Assembly (NCBI GenBank): GCA_026168455.1
Contig: CM047426.1
Coordinates: forward strand, 73,001,986-73,065,985
Origin: Theocolax elegans
Taxonomy: Eukaryota > Arthropoda > Insecta > Hymenoptera > Cerocephalidae
Length of the DNA: 64,000 nucleotides
Reading direction: 5' to 3'
In this document: in pieces, positions 37,882 to 49,900 of the stretch
Numbering within the stretch: position 1 is the first letter of the stretch
How the letters are laid out: every line of letters starts with the position of its first letter
Program-made: the position numbers and the translations under genes
Notes under the pieces: generated by a model
The model's input: only the letters and a program-made list of their open reading frames with translations
The model's database searches: none
Told to the model about the DNA's origin: nothing

Positions 37882-38599
37882 CCTTCAAATACTAAATTTC
37901 TACTAGGGAATTTAATTTAATTTGAATGTTTTATTAAGTTTAAGCTCAGCATAATAAAATTGTTAGTATATACATATAGGTATATATGTAACTGTTGCTA
38001 AAAAATAATCTACTAGAAAATTGTATTTCATATATTTTATTGAAAATGTTAGCTCGTGAATTATTTGCTACTGAATAGAAGAAACGATTTTAATCTTGAT
38101 GAACGGTCCAATTCTGAAATAAAAAGCAATCGCAAAGAAGTAACGGGTGCCACGCACGCGGTCATATTCCATGTCAAGCATGTATAGAGCGTCACATGGT
38201 TGGCTCAGCAGATTCGGCTAAAAATTTCGGTCGAATTCTCTGATAATAAACGACAGATAAAGCCGCAGTTTGGAGTTCTAACGTTCAAAATTTCGAAAGT
38301 TATACATCGTTAAAAGAATCGTTTAGATATAATATTAAATGATATCTTCGTCGAGAGATCTATATGTATCGTGTAAATATCACTCGATTACGAATTGTCG
38401 CATATAAGAAATATTAATATTCAAAGAGTAATTTTTTCAGACGAGTGTTTTTAAATTATAGTTATAGGTAGATAATGTATATCGTTATCGTATATCGAGC
38501 TTGAAAACGTTAAATAACATTAAATCTCTTAAACATCATGGACTCCTCGGTGGCCAGTTATTAAAATATTTACAGCCAAGTTGCAGCTTAATTAATTGG
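37882..38599. other. AT-rich non-coding stretch upstream of the 39.3-kb island
   Basis: Nothing recognised. Composition rises toward the CpG-rich island beginning near 38600. Confidence 0.5.
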
Positions 38600-39329
38600 C
38601 AAGCGAGGCAGGCACACCCGCACACGTGACACTCTACTCTCGAGCATACAGAATCTCCGTTGGCCGGTGGCGCAGACGTGACACGCGCGACAACGGTCGA
38701 ACCAAACCATGTCCAAGCGAGAAGAGAAGAGAGAAAAGGAGAGGGAGATATATGGAGACGGAGCGAGAAGCTCGACGGATCAAGTTAAGAGTAGATAGAT
38801 GCATGCATATAGCTATACATGTAGACACGTGCGCGCGCGCGCGCCTTCGCTATTATTGAGAGTATACATTGGTGTTGGGACCGCGGAGGCAGTGCCCGTC
38901 GAAATGCGTCTCGGTGCAGCCGAGGAGATCGAAAGCTCGAGGCAGGTCGGATCGCTCGTGGAGGACCAGACGGACGAGACGCGCAAGGTGTCTGTACTGT
39001 ACCTGTAATCGAGAGACCCGAGGATCCCGCGCTTCGTGTCACGAACGTAAACATCAACGGGATGCGCTCGGGGAGGTTATGTGCGTCGCGCACGCCGAAT
39101 CGACGACTAACCGTAGGTATCTCGCGCGCACGCCCACGTTCGTGCGCAGCCGAGTCCGGTATTGGTAGTGGTGGTGGTGCTGCTGCTTCTACTGCTACTG
39201 GTGGTCGTCTGCGGAGAATACCACCTAACTAACCTTGAACGTAGACTCGGAACTGGGTGACAAAGAGAGAGAGAGAACGATAGAGGGGGGAAGAGAAGGA
39301 GAGAAGGAGCGTCGAGGCGCGCGTGCGGC
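38600..39329 (+). promoter_or_regulatory. CpG-rich promoter/5' UTR island
   Basis: A strongly CpG-rich stretch immediately precedes the candidate start exon at 39330. It contains a (GC)n run at about 38827-38842 and GA-rich tracts. Open frames on both strands are composition-driven. It is best read as promoter plus 5' UTR. Confidence 0.55.
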
Positions 39330-39337
39330 ATGTCTTC

Positions 39338-39372
<35 letters not shown>

Positions 39373-39507
39373 GCGGCTCCAACTCGCGAGAACGTCGTGC
39401 CAGCTCGAGGACGGCGATGCAGCCTCCGCCTCCACCTCCACCACCGGCCGTGCCAACCACCAGTGGATCCGGAGACCCGACGACTGTCACCCACGTCCTT
39501 ACCTTCG
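39330..39507 (+). CDS. Candidate first coding exon (polySer/polyPro N-terminus), gene not recognised
   Basis: ATG at 39330 opens a frame of 59 codons plus one base, ending at a donor TTCG|GTTAGT (39507/39508). The peptide begins with a run of 13 Ser (partly a TCG microsatellite). It continues CGSNSRERRASSRTAMQ, then eight Pro, then AVPTTSGSGDPTTVTHVLTF. Low-complexity, disordered N-termini of this kind are typical of long neuronal or signalling genes with several promoters. It ends in phase 1, the same as the exon at 53717-54059, so the two could be alternative starts spliced to one downstream exon. No recognisable downstream exon lies in the window. Confidence 0.5.
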
Positions 39508-40839
39508 GTTAGTACGAGCATCGTTACACATACTTCTTTACCTCTTTACTTTTTCTCCGTTTACTTGTTCTTCGAGCCTTTCGCTCCTTTTACGCGTTTG
39601 ACAATATTCGAACTCGGAACTTTATTTTTACTTCGAGCTTATAACTGCAGCGTACTTACTTACCTTTAAAAATCGACAAAAAAACTCTAACGTTCTTGAG
39701 ATCATTGATTAATTTTGACGTTGAGTTGTGTCTATACAAAACAGTATCGTCTCTCGTTATTGTTGCTACATTTTATTCAGCGATCTCTGCTTTTATTTAT
39801 ACTTTAATTTAAGCTCTATACGATTGTCGCAATGAAAAGATCGATAAATCCGGCCAAAGATAAGGCTACGAATAGTGCGCGTTTGTTGATTGTTCGATCG
39901 CGATTGCAAATTATAAATAAAACTAGAAAATTATAGATTTATTCGGCATCCTACAATTTCTGTCAACGCTCAATGCAATCGAATGGAAAGTGCGACCTCG
40001 ATAGTACATAATGTAAACAATGGGTTACTTATTCACGAAAACGTCGATATTTTCGTAAATTTTCTACCGAGATACGCGTGTACGTAGAATGTGAGTAGGT
40101 ATATCGGTTAGTTAATTCACCCATTAGGTGGGATGTCAAAGAAAATACGAAATATTTATAGTGAGAGATAACGCAATATTTCCCCGAGTTTTCCACATTA
40201 TTTTCAATTTCCAATCGGAGCACGGATATCGATAAAAACGTACTCTCCGGAGAGATAGATACTTGTTGATACACTCGTTATTGCGCAACGAGAACAAATT
40301 GAACAAGACAGGCTTATTCGATCGATATTTCGCCGAGCCAAAAAGACAAATGAACAAAAAATAATGAACGAAATTCCGAAAAAAATTGCGCGTGCGACCA
40401 ATCGGTTATATACGCGTGCAAGGTCGCGCCGAGCCTGACGAGCTCCCTTCTGTTGCGGAGTAGATTACTATTTAATCTCGTTTCTCTGAGCCAGATAACA
40501 ATAAATAACGCATTTCCTCGGTAAATTCGTATAACGAGGTTTACATTCGTAAACGCGCATCGTGCACACGGCAATCGATTTGGAAAAAAACGCACCTCGC
40601 TCCAACGGTTATCGACACTCGGTTCCTTTATTTCAATGCTCTTCTCTCTTCATTGTTTTTTCGTTTCCCACGTTTCTTTTTTTATCCTGGCGTGGATCAC
40701 CGTTGTACCTATGCGCGAGGCCCACCTATTCATTGCATTTTCTTCCGATATTTTCCCTTGCTCGAGCTCGAGCCGCGCGTTCAATTCAAATGTTCGCGTA
40801 CATTTATACATCTGTTCGACGTTCAAGAGAAAACCAGCG
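39508..40839. other. Intron-like, moderately CpG-containing stretch
   Basis: No conserved coding exon was found. Several overlapping open frames at 40029-40954 occur on both strands and show no family signature. Confidence 0.4.
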
Positions 40840-41105
40840 AATTCTCGGTCTGATTGATTGTAATATACGTGAAAGAATATATAATATAATACCAGTTAAA
40901 GTTGCGTTTCCCTGGGAATTGGGATTGTGTGGCCAGTCGGCCCTTTCCTTGTGAAACTTTATTAATTATTCGTTGTAGATGTGTGGGCTGTCGTGGTATA
41001 AAATCAATAAGATTGTCGCAGGGAATGTCACTCGCCAAACTTTCATAATTTACCAAACTTTCTTTACGTGGATCTATGCCGTAAATTTTTAATGCTTCAT
41101 CCTCT
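40840..41105 (-). repeat. Coding-like repeat, copy A (inverted relative to copy B)
   Basis: On the minus strand this reads, after an AG at 41107-41106, EDEALKIYGIDPRKESLVNY, then ESLASD...LIDFIPRQPTHLQRIINKV. It runs on through AATAAAG into diverged non-coding-looking sequence. It matches copy B at 47056-47291 in the opposite orientation, with an in-frame 3-bp difference and a 24-bp identical core around TCTACAACGAATAATTAATA. I do not recognise the protein. It could be an exon of a duplicated gene or a fragment of a mobile element. Confidence 0.6.
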
Positions 41106-42230
41106 CTTGGTATACAATATACAAAATTATTATTATATTGTTTCCTCGTAAACACAGTAATAGTTAAATAACAAGTCTTTTTTTGTTAAAGACACGTCTA
41201 ACTGATGCTTTGATATATACTCAACGATTCAAAACATGTGATTTCAGAAATGTTTTAAATGCGGATGCATATATACACAGACATCTGAATTTTTGGCTCC
41301 TTGTAACACGTTTTTCGGTACAATTACTGACAGGGTTTTTATTGCACTAATCCAATCTTATTTATTTACCTCAAGATTGTATAAGAATCTTTTGGTTTTG
41401 TTATTTTAGTCTTTAAACACATTATTTGCAAGACATTTAAATTTGACAATTTCTGTATCTTTTTCTCATTTTTCCTCAATTTTAATTCTATATTTATTAT
41501 TTTTAACTAGAGTTATAGAGTCGATAATAATTCAATAAAAAAACCTTTGGATAGTTGATTTAATAATATTTTAAATTGAAATGAGTTAACAGCTTCGAAT
41601 AAAAATCGATATATACATTAGCCCCAAAAATCAATACTATAGCTAGAGTACGTTTATCAGCCTATAGGCCATCAGCAGAGTTCCTTTTAAGGCTTTGATG
41701 TTTCATTCCATGCGCGTTGTCTCGTGCTTCTCAGTTAAAGCTCCAACCAAGCCCCGTACCAACCCTTGTCATTGTAAACAGTATTTAGTACACCTACATA
41801 TTTCAGAAAGTATAGACTACTTATTTAATGTTAAAGCTTCTTGATTGAAAAATCGATACTGTGCTATAAAAGCGAGTATTAACAATTGGTCGTTTTTGCA
41901 AAGTGTTTATAGATTACTTTGGAAGTATCAACAATATCTAAAGTTACCTTTAATCAAATTAGTTGCATACATTAAAAATCAAATACTATGCATACATTCT
42001 GTTTTTATGCACAATGCTCTTGAAAGTCCATTTTTAAATACTTTTTGTTGTTTTCTGATTAATACGGTCTTGCATTTAAATATTTGAAATGTCGAACATT
42101 GTACTGCTCAAAGTCAATCAATAATCCAATTGATATATTATCAAATAAGAGAATCAATTTATTAATATTATTATATTTAAAATCAATACTGAAATATATT
42201 TTTTTCAATACCATACGAGATGTAAAAAAA
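41106..42230. other. AT-rich non-coding stretch
   Basis: Nothing recognised on either strand beyond short open frames. Confidence 0.5.
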
Positions 42231-42356
42231 ATGTCCACACAGACTTATGTAAGAGAATACAAACAAACTGATTCATCGGGTCGTATACATAGTGTTGCTG
42301 CAAAATTTTACACGACATTGGCAGCTATTCAACAGCTTGCGGGAAACCAAAAGTAA
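42231..42356 (+). CDS. Small open reading frame, 41 aa, function unknown
   Basis: ATG to TAA gives 41 codons starting MSTQTYVREYKQTDSSGR and ending AIQQLAGNQK. Codon use looks more protein-like than the AT-rich surroundings, and an A-rich stretch precedes the ATG. There is no recognised domain, no signal peptide and no clear splice context. It may be a small gene, an exon, or chance. Confidence 0.2.
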   Translation: MSTQTYVREYKQTDSSGRIHSVAAKFYTTLAAIQQLAGNQK

Positions 42357-45300
42357 CTTTTACACACGAACATTATCGGTAGACGTATCCAAAATTGTCG
42401 AGTTTGAATATTTTGAAAAATCATAATTCTCTGATACAAAATCAATAAATTCTTATTATAAATCTGCATGTTTTGTAATATAATATCCTATTTCCATCAA
42501 AGTTTTTCACCAAACTTTAATTTATATTTAAAGTATATAAGACTTGCCATATACAAATTAATGTAATCTACCCAAAATGTTTACTTTACCTTAAAAAAAA
42601 ATTTCAAAAATTTTTGGATATTTATTGATACAAAAGATATTTATCAATACGGAATGTCTTAAATGTGAAACGCTGAACTAATTGTTATAATTAAAACATA
42701 GATTTGTAAATTAAAATGATTACATTTGGTGTAACTTTTTACTCTGTATTAGTACAATACGTAAGTAGAATTGCTACACCAGGATATTTTGGGTGCCACC
42801 CAATTGTGAATTAGATACATTACTACGCAATGCGTATATTGGAATTTTTAAACAGCTTTATCTGCTATATTTTAAACATCGTTTTCCTAATCAATCAAAC
42901 ATCTCGACTGTTGTCATACATGCTAATAAAGACGATAGGTAAATATACATTTAAAAAATATAACGAAATGGAAAAACATTCTATTTATTAATGTTATACG
43001 CAAAATAAAAATGAAGCACCCATTACAATAGTAGTGGATTTTTCTCATAAAAAATCTAATTATCAAACACTGAAAAGAAACGTTATGCAATTAGTGATTA
43101 ACGAATAATTGCATAATACTACATTTTAGATTCCGTTTTCAAATTTAATATTGCTCTTCAAGTGGGTAGATATTTTTTCTAGTTCCCCGGTGAAAACTTA
43201 ATGGCTTCATACATATACTTATCGAGGAAGCCTTTGCAGTTAATACTTGAATATCCAGATATATAATAGAAATACAAGAATTTGAACATTGAATTTAAAA
43301 AATTATATTTTCAACTACACGACTAGTAACACGCGAGAGATTTCTCATGCGGTAGGTATCGAAGAGCAACCCTTGTTCATGCGTGTATACATAGGTATAC
43401 AAATTCACACAGTGTGTATAAGTGTGTGTGTGTGCATGTGTGTGTGCAATCAATATTTCGTTCTGAAAACTATATCATCTTTATTATAATGTAGAATAAA
43501 AGACGTGGCTGGTAATTTTAAAAATTACGATGCAAAAATCGATATTCATTAAAAAATTGTATAAAACTTATTTGTTATTCACATTTTCGTGGCTAAATAT
43601 TTTTAAGGAATGTTATTTAAGTAGCTTAATTACCTCGCGTCGATAAGAGTACCTGGTCACTCAACCACGTTATAAAACTTTCTCATGCACCTCGACGTTT
43701 TGAAAAATAATGTCAAGTCGACATTTCGTCCGAGCGCATAGAGGCTTAACCAATATTTTATATAGCAAGCGTAAACCAATAACGAAAATGAAAATGAAAA
43801 TGAAAGTAGCAGGAATTATGTATAGCAGAGGAATTTACTTAATGGAGGTTTGCTCAAACACAATCTTATCCGAACGTCCGATATGCTTCTCCTCTCGGTA
43901 GCACAGATGACGGCGGCGCGGCTAAAGTATTTCTGTATTGTGCACCAAGAATGTGGTTTTTCTGCTTAAAATTGTAACCTCGAATTATATTATCTCGTTC
44001 TGATACTCATTTCATTTAAATATAATCATATACATAATACGTTAACGGTATATTTTAAAGAAAACATCACTTGATTATAACTATACGAGTAGGTGTGTGC
44101 GTGTGCGCATATATATATATATATATACGTATACTATATACCGTTTATTAGCTTTCTATCTAAACAAATTCAAATTCAAATAGTTATACAAATAATTTCT
44201 AGATTAATTCTACTCTTTGTATTAACTCATCCAAAGTTAAAAAGCACAAAGTCTCGGATTTCTATATAAAATTAAACTTATATTATATATATATGCTTTT
44301 AATTTTGCATATATAGATTAATTAATAGCCGGCTTACCTTGTTGCTTTTTAATCCGTTTAATCAACTTTCTACTATAGCCGATTTCGATATATTTAAGAT
44401 ATATTCATTTGTCAGTTCATTATCTTTTTCATTTTCACTTTTGAAATATGCAATTTACTTAAAATAACAGCCCTATCGAATATAAATGCGTACACGAATC
44501 ATGTAACTCTCGTACGTAGTTACGTTCACTGTATAGGTTAAATCTTTGTCGCAATGTACAATACAACACTGAAACTAACCATCAAGGTATCTCTTGTGGT
44601 GCACGTCGTTTTGTACCTCAAAAAAGCCAAGACACACTCGCATGGTCCTCGAGTCAACTACTTTTTTGCGCGTCTCCAAGACTGAACGACCTTGGCTTCA
44701 TTTTCAAAATTGATTTAGCGAGAGAGGCTGACCATAAATGGCTCGTATATACCAGCCATCGCGGATTCTCACACGCGATTGTTCGCACGAATCGAATGCG
44801 CATCGACTTCCTACCGAGGATCGACTGTCATTGCTGTATTATTCTTTCATATTATAAGGCATTATTCTTCAAATTAAAATTTTCTCTGTATAGTTGACTT
44901 GCGAACGACGTTAAGAAACATTTCGCAACAATCTTTGACATATTTATATATAAAACAATTATATTCTTAACGATGTTATATGTGCACGTATTTTTCAATA
45001 CACCACGGTGACGATAGCGATCGAAGAACGTAAAGGTGCAAAATACGTGTACGATAGTCTCTTCCTTTGCGTTGCTTTGCTCGCGATTCCAGTACGCAAT
45101 CGGTGCTTGATTAACGTTATCCAACATTCCGCCGTTACATCAATTTTGAACCTATCTGCAGTGAAATGCATCATCGTACTTATCATGACGTCAATGAAAA
45201 GCCGTTTAACAGCACCGCGAGACTCCAGTACGAGTTTTGCTTGTCGCTACTGCTTTCTTCGTTAAGTGGATAAGCAAGCTGTATATCTTGAGTTTAAGTT

Positions 45301-47055
45301 TCATTATCATTGCATTCACTCTTTTTAGCTGCGCTTATAAAAATTTGCCCTCGATCGTTTTATACCAATACAAATTTATTTTATCATATGACTATACGGC
45401 TTACGAAGTATAACACACTTTTGTACATATGTATCTACGCGGTACTACATTTTATAATAAAATATTGCATTTCGCAGTTTTTCTATGTGAATGTAATGTT
45501 AATATTGTTCATTTCAGAGATTAATATACTTTTACGGAAACGTCGTTATTTTTAATTTTTTATAACATTTTCAAAGACTTTTGTATAAACAAAGTTTTGT
45601 AAGCTTCCAGTAACGCAGAGAATAAAATAATTTTAAAACCTCGACCAGAGCTAAAATTACGATGTATGTATATAGGAATCTGCAAATTCTTCAGAATATT
45701 TAAATTCAACTATTTAAAAAATTTCACATAATGAAAGGATAAACACATTTTATTGTTTAATCTAAGATATATAAAATGTTTTTAATGTTGCAGTAACTTT
45801 AGATTTACGTAAAGTAAAAAACGTATTAACCGCAACATATAGATAACTGTACTGTTTGCCATCTCGGTTGCAATAATTAAAGTGCATATACGCGTTCGGT
45901 TAAATAATTAGATGAAATGTACATACACGGAATTTACCGCAAACTGATGAGTTTCATTGATGTACTTCCTATATCTGACGGTAACGAACGACTTGTTTAT
46001 TTTTCGACAAGACGCAACTGGTCTGGTCGAATTATTTTTTTTATACGACAAATAACAATTGCTTATACGGCAGGTGACTTCTCATTGAATCACGCGCAAA
46101 TTGAAAAACAATATCCCCCCATGTTGTTTCTACAATTTTGGACACTCAATTTGGTTGTTGTTGTATCTAGCTGTATATAATGTAATCTCAAAATGTAATT
46201 GAAATTGAAATTGACGTTTGATTATGATTCGATTGAAAATGAAACTTTAGAATCAATGGTACTAAATAACCAATATTGCAATGGTAGTACAACAATTTTA
46301 TTTATAATAATCCTTAAAAATAGCTTAAAAATTTTTTCAATCATTTTGATGATTAATGCTGAATAATCAATGGAAACTCTTACAAATTAAATATTTGAAA
46401 AAGTTTGGCTTTTCAGAAAATCTAATTTTTTAAAAATATGTTAAAAATATATCATCTTTAATATATTTAAAATTTCTTGAGAATAGGAATTTTTTAATCT
46501 ACGCGTTTGAATACATTTTCTCTTGCGAGGAAAACTCAAAATATATATAAAATATGAAATTACGACACATTTTTGTTTTATGAAAATTATTTTGCAGTAT
46601 AAATTAAAGATACACGAATTATATGATTAAAAATAAATGTCTTGTTTATTAATGTAATATGATAACTGATAAGTCAAGTTATCTCATCATTATATTGTTT
46701 TATTTAGATATATTTTATTATTATTATTACGAAGCAGTTTATTAGTAAACAAATTTCTTGATACTTGATTGATACTCTGACATTATATACTTTAATTCAA
46801 AATTAAATAAAATATCGAAAACTATTTTTCATTAAACAAAAAGAGGAAAGAAATTAGCATTAGTTAACCACAATGCTAAACATACAAGTATTCCTATTTT
46901 AACTATTTTCCTTATTTAGTATCCAATTAATGCTCAACATCGCGGATAACCTTTACGAAAATTCATTACTATATACATCTATTTTCGTGAATTCTCTAAA
47001 AATCAGATATTTTAAATCCCGAAGTGTTTTTATAGAATAATTATACTACGTCAAC
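42357..47055. other. Long AT-rich non-coding stretch
   Basis: No conserved exon was found. Contents noted: a GT/GCAT microsatellite at about 43420-43448, a TA tract at about 44108-44128, and a mildly CpG-rich patch at about 44580-45260 with short overlapping frames on both strands. It is probably intronic or intergenic. Confidence 0.45.
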
Positions 47056-47291
47056 AGAGGATGAGGTATTACAAATTCACAGCGTCGGTCTACGTAAAAC
47101 AAGTTTGGTAAATTATGGAAGTTTGGCGAGTGACAGTATTTCCCGCGACTATCTTATTGATTTTACACCACGACAGCCCACACATCTACAACGAATAATT
47201 AATAAAGTTTTACGACGATCACAGACAAACGCAACTTAAATTAGTATATTATATTCTTTCTCAAATTACAACCAATCAGACCGAAAACTCT
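47056..47291 (+). repeat. Coding-like repeat, copy B (inverted relative to copy A)
   Basis: The plus strand reads, after an AG at 47055-47056 (CAACAG), EDEVLQIHSVGLRKTSLVNY, then GSLASD...LIDFTPRQPTHLQRIINKV, then a stop soon after. It is the partner of copy A at 40840-41105. The frame is closed by a stop a short distance upstream of the AG, so if coding it would be a terminal exon. Confidence 0.6.
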
Positions 47292-49399
47292 TTAACGTCA
47301 AGTGTATGTAGTGCACGTTTGTAAATATCATTGAATACTATGGGACTCGACCAAGAGAAAATGTTGGAAGAACACGTTTAGCGTTAAACGTAGATACATT
47401 TACCTCAAAAGTATCTAATTTGCCATATTTTTACTAAATATAGCAGCAGTGCAATAAAAAACAATTGATTAATATAGAGCAGAGAGAGATACAGCGTAAT
47501 GCAACGCATATACGCATATCAGACATTCTCTAAAAATTACATTTCGAGTTTCCGAGTGTCAAATTATTGATTTAAAGCATATATTTAACAAATAATTTTA
47601 TTTTATTATCAAAACGTTCTTTCTACGAGGAAATAATAACTATTATATCCTCTCCTTAAGGATAAATATTTTTTATACGTGACCTCCGTGACAAAAACGA
47701 AGCATTATAATTGGTTATTACTTACACTTTTATACTGAATAGGAAAAATAGAAAAAATATGTGTCTGTTTTGAATTTGCTTGGTTATCTCAATATAAGAT
47801 ACTTGTACAATTCTAGTATTGTTTTCTTTTCTTTGCTATAACTTCTTTTTTGGGTATTTGTTTAAATAAAATATTATTGTTAGTAAAATTGAATGCTGAA
47901 ATTAACAAGTTTTTAATAAGGTATATTTTTCTCCGCTAGACAGGTTTCGTCATTTTATCGATTAACAAAATCTATATGTATTTTTATAAGATATAGTTCT
48001 TATTTTAAACTCGCTATCAGTTTTGGTACCTACAAATCAACTATTAAATATTTTAAATGTCTACTGCAAATTTATTTTTACTTTTAAATGTGTATAAATG
48101 TGTAAATACTTGTAAATAGACGGTACAATTATTTAAAATTATCAATAATTTAACGCACATTCCGGCAAATATTTGATCTTACGATCTTGTGAAATTCTTC
48201 TCCTTAATCTTAAACGATTCAGTTTCAGAATAATTTATTATTTAAATAATTTACTCACGTTTACAAAAAGTATTAACCGAATTTATTGTTTTTGTTTTGA
48301 CATGTTTGTCAAAAATTTTAATAATAATCTTTACTTTAAATTTTCAATGTTTGTGACAAAATTATACTTATAGGTGTTCAATAAATTATTTTAATAAAAA
48401 TAAGAAAATTATAGCGCAAACATTCGAGCAAACGGTTGATTTTCTTCAGTTCGTTTGCAGTCAAATAATAAAGAAAAAAAAGGAAAAAGTAAATCGAAGA
48501 GAGGCGAAGGGCCGATCAGTCGAGAATCGAGCGATTTAAAAAAAAGCAGAGTCGAGACAGCTGCAGCGGAACGGGACAGAATGAAAATAAAACCGCGCCG
48601 CCCCCTATACTTTTACACATGTGTGCGTATACGTACACGTTGTATCGTTGTACAAAAGTATAGGTATACAGTGGCACGGGATGTCAACGTGGTGGGTAAC
48701 TGCCGAGAGCCTCGATAAAACAAGCTTTTACTCTTTGAAACGAAAAGCCACTCCGTTACTTTATCATTTCTAATTATTTTGATTTTCTTTAATTTATAAA
48801 AATTGTACAGATCTTTCTAAAATACCATTTGGAGTTACATTTCGCGTTTAATATTTAAGTATATGTATCTAAAATATAAGTGAAGCGTGTTTATATCAAT
48901 ATCGTAAATATAGAAAATTTTAATGCGGGTATATTATCTAAATTCTGATAGGTAAACGAGATATAACGAGCAAAATAAAAAAAAGTATCCGCTTGTAGAC
49001 TTATCAATAAATAATATTTGTAGTAAATACATTTACAAATAAAAGTTAAAGTGAACATAAACTACATTTAGAATATAAATTATTCATGCGAATATTTTAT
49101 AATTGAACGAAAGCATAAAATATATCCATAGATTGAATAAATATCTTTTCAACTTGACAAAATATTAAAATTATAATCTAATATTACCTCGTAACGTTCA
49201 AAGGGTATTATAAAATGCTATGTAATTGCTTTTTGAAAAATACACAATAACTAGGTAAATAATATTAGTAGTATAATGTCATCCGACTTTTGTAATTTTG
49301 AAACTTATGGTACATCAAAATGCGGGTTTCACACGAATGTAAGTAATAAGTATAGTTTTCGTGTCTAAGCCCAAGATTCAATCTATAAAATCTTGACCT
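47292..49399. other. AT-rich non-coding stretch
   Basis: Nothing convincing was recognised. A purine-rich patch at about 48465-48590 gives an 87-codon frame without family resemblance. Confidence 0.45.
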
Positions 49400-49900
49400 A
49401 ATTTTGTATTTTTGTTAAAGAGACAAATGAGAGTAGCGGGGAGTATATTAAAACGCTTGAACCGCCGAGGCACGAATCTCGTGGCTCGTGATTCGGCAAT
49501 ACCGGAATTCCGAGTCTTGCGTATACGTATATGTATGTATGGATGGATGGATGGAACGCACGTGCTCATACGTTCCTCGGCATGTGTACAGCTGAGCGAG
49601 TGCGCACGCGCAGGTGTAACGGTGATTAAAGAAGAGGGTGGGAGGGAGTGCGGAGAAAGTGAAAAGTTTCGAGGCTCGCCTGCGAGCCCTGGTATATACC
49701 GGTGAGTCCGGGTATAGGATACGCGGGTCTTATATATATACCGTTACACGTATACTCGCGAATATCGCTACGCCGTGAAATTTCACGCGCGTCTCCGACC
49801 CGATTACTCGCCGTGATTCAGCGGATTCGAGGTGCGCGCGCAACTCCTATATAACCCGACAGGAATGCAGGACCGCGGAAGACTGCCCTTTTCGTCATCG
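49400..49900 (+). promoter_or_regulatory. CpG-rich island with donor-like site
   Basis: The CpG-rich patch contains GGAT repeats near 49537-49553 and a donor-like ACCG|GTGAGT at about 49700. A TATA-like CTATATAACC sits at about 49848-49857. It could be another promoter or non-coding first exon of the plus-strand gene proposed for this half of the window. No protein was recognised. Confidence 0.3.
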
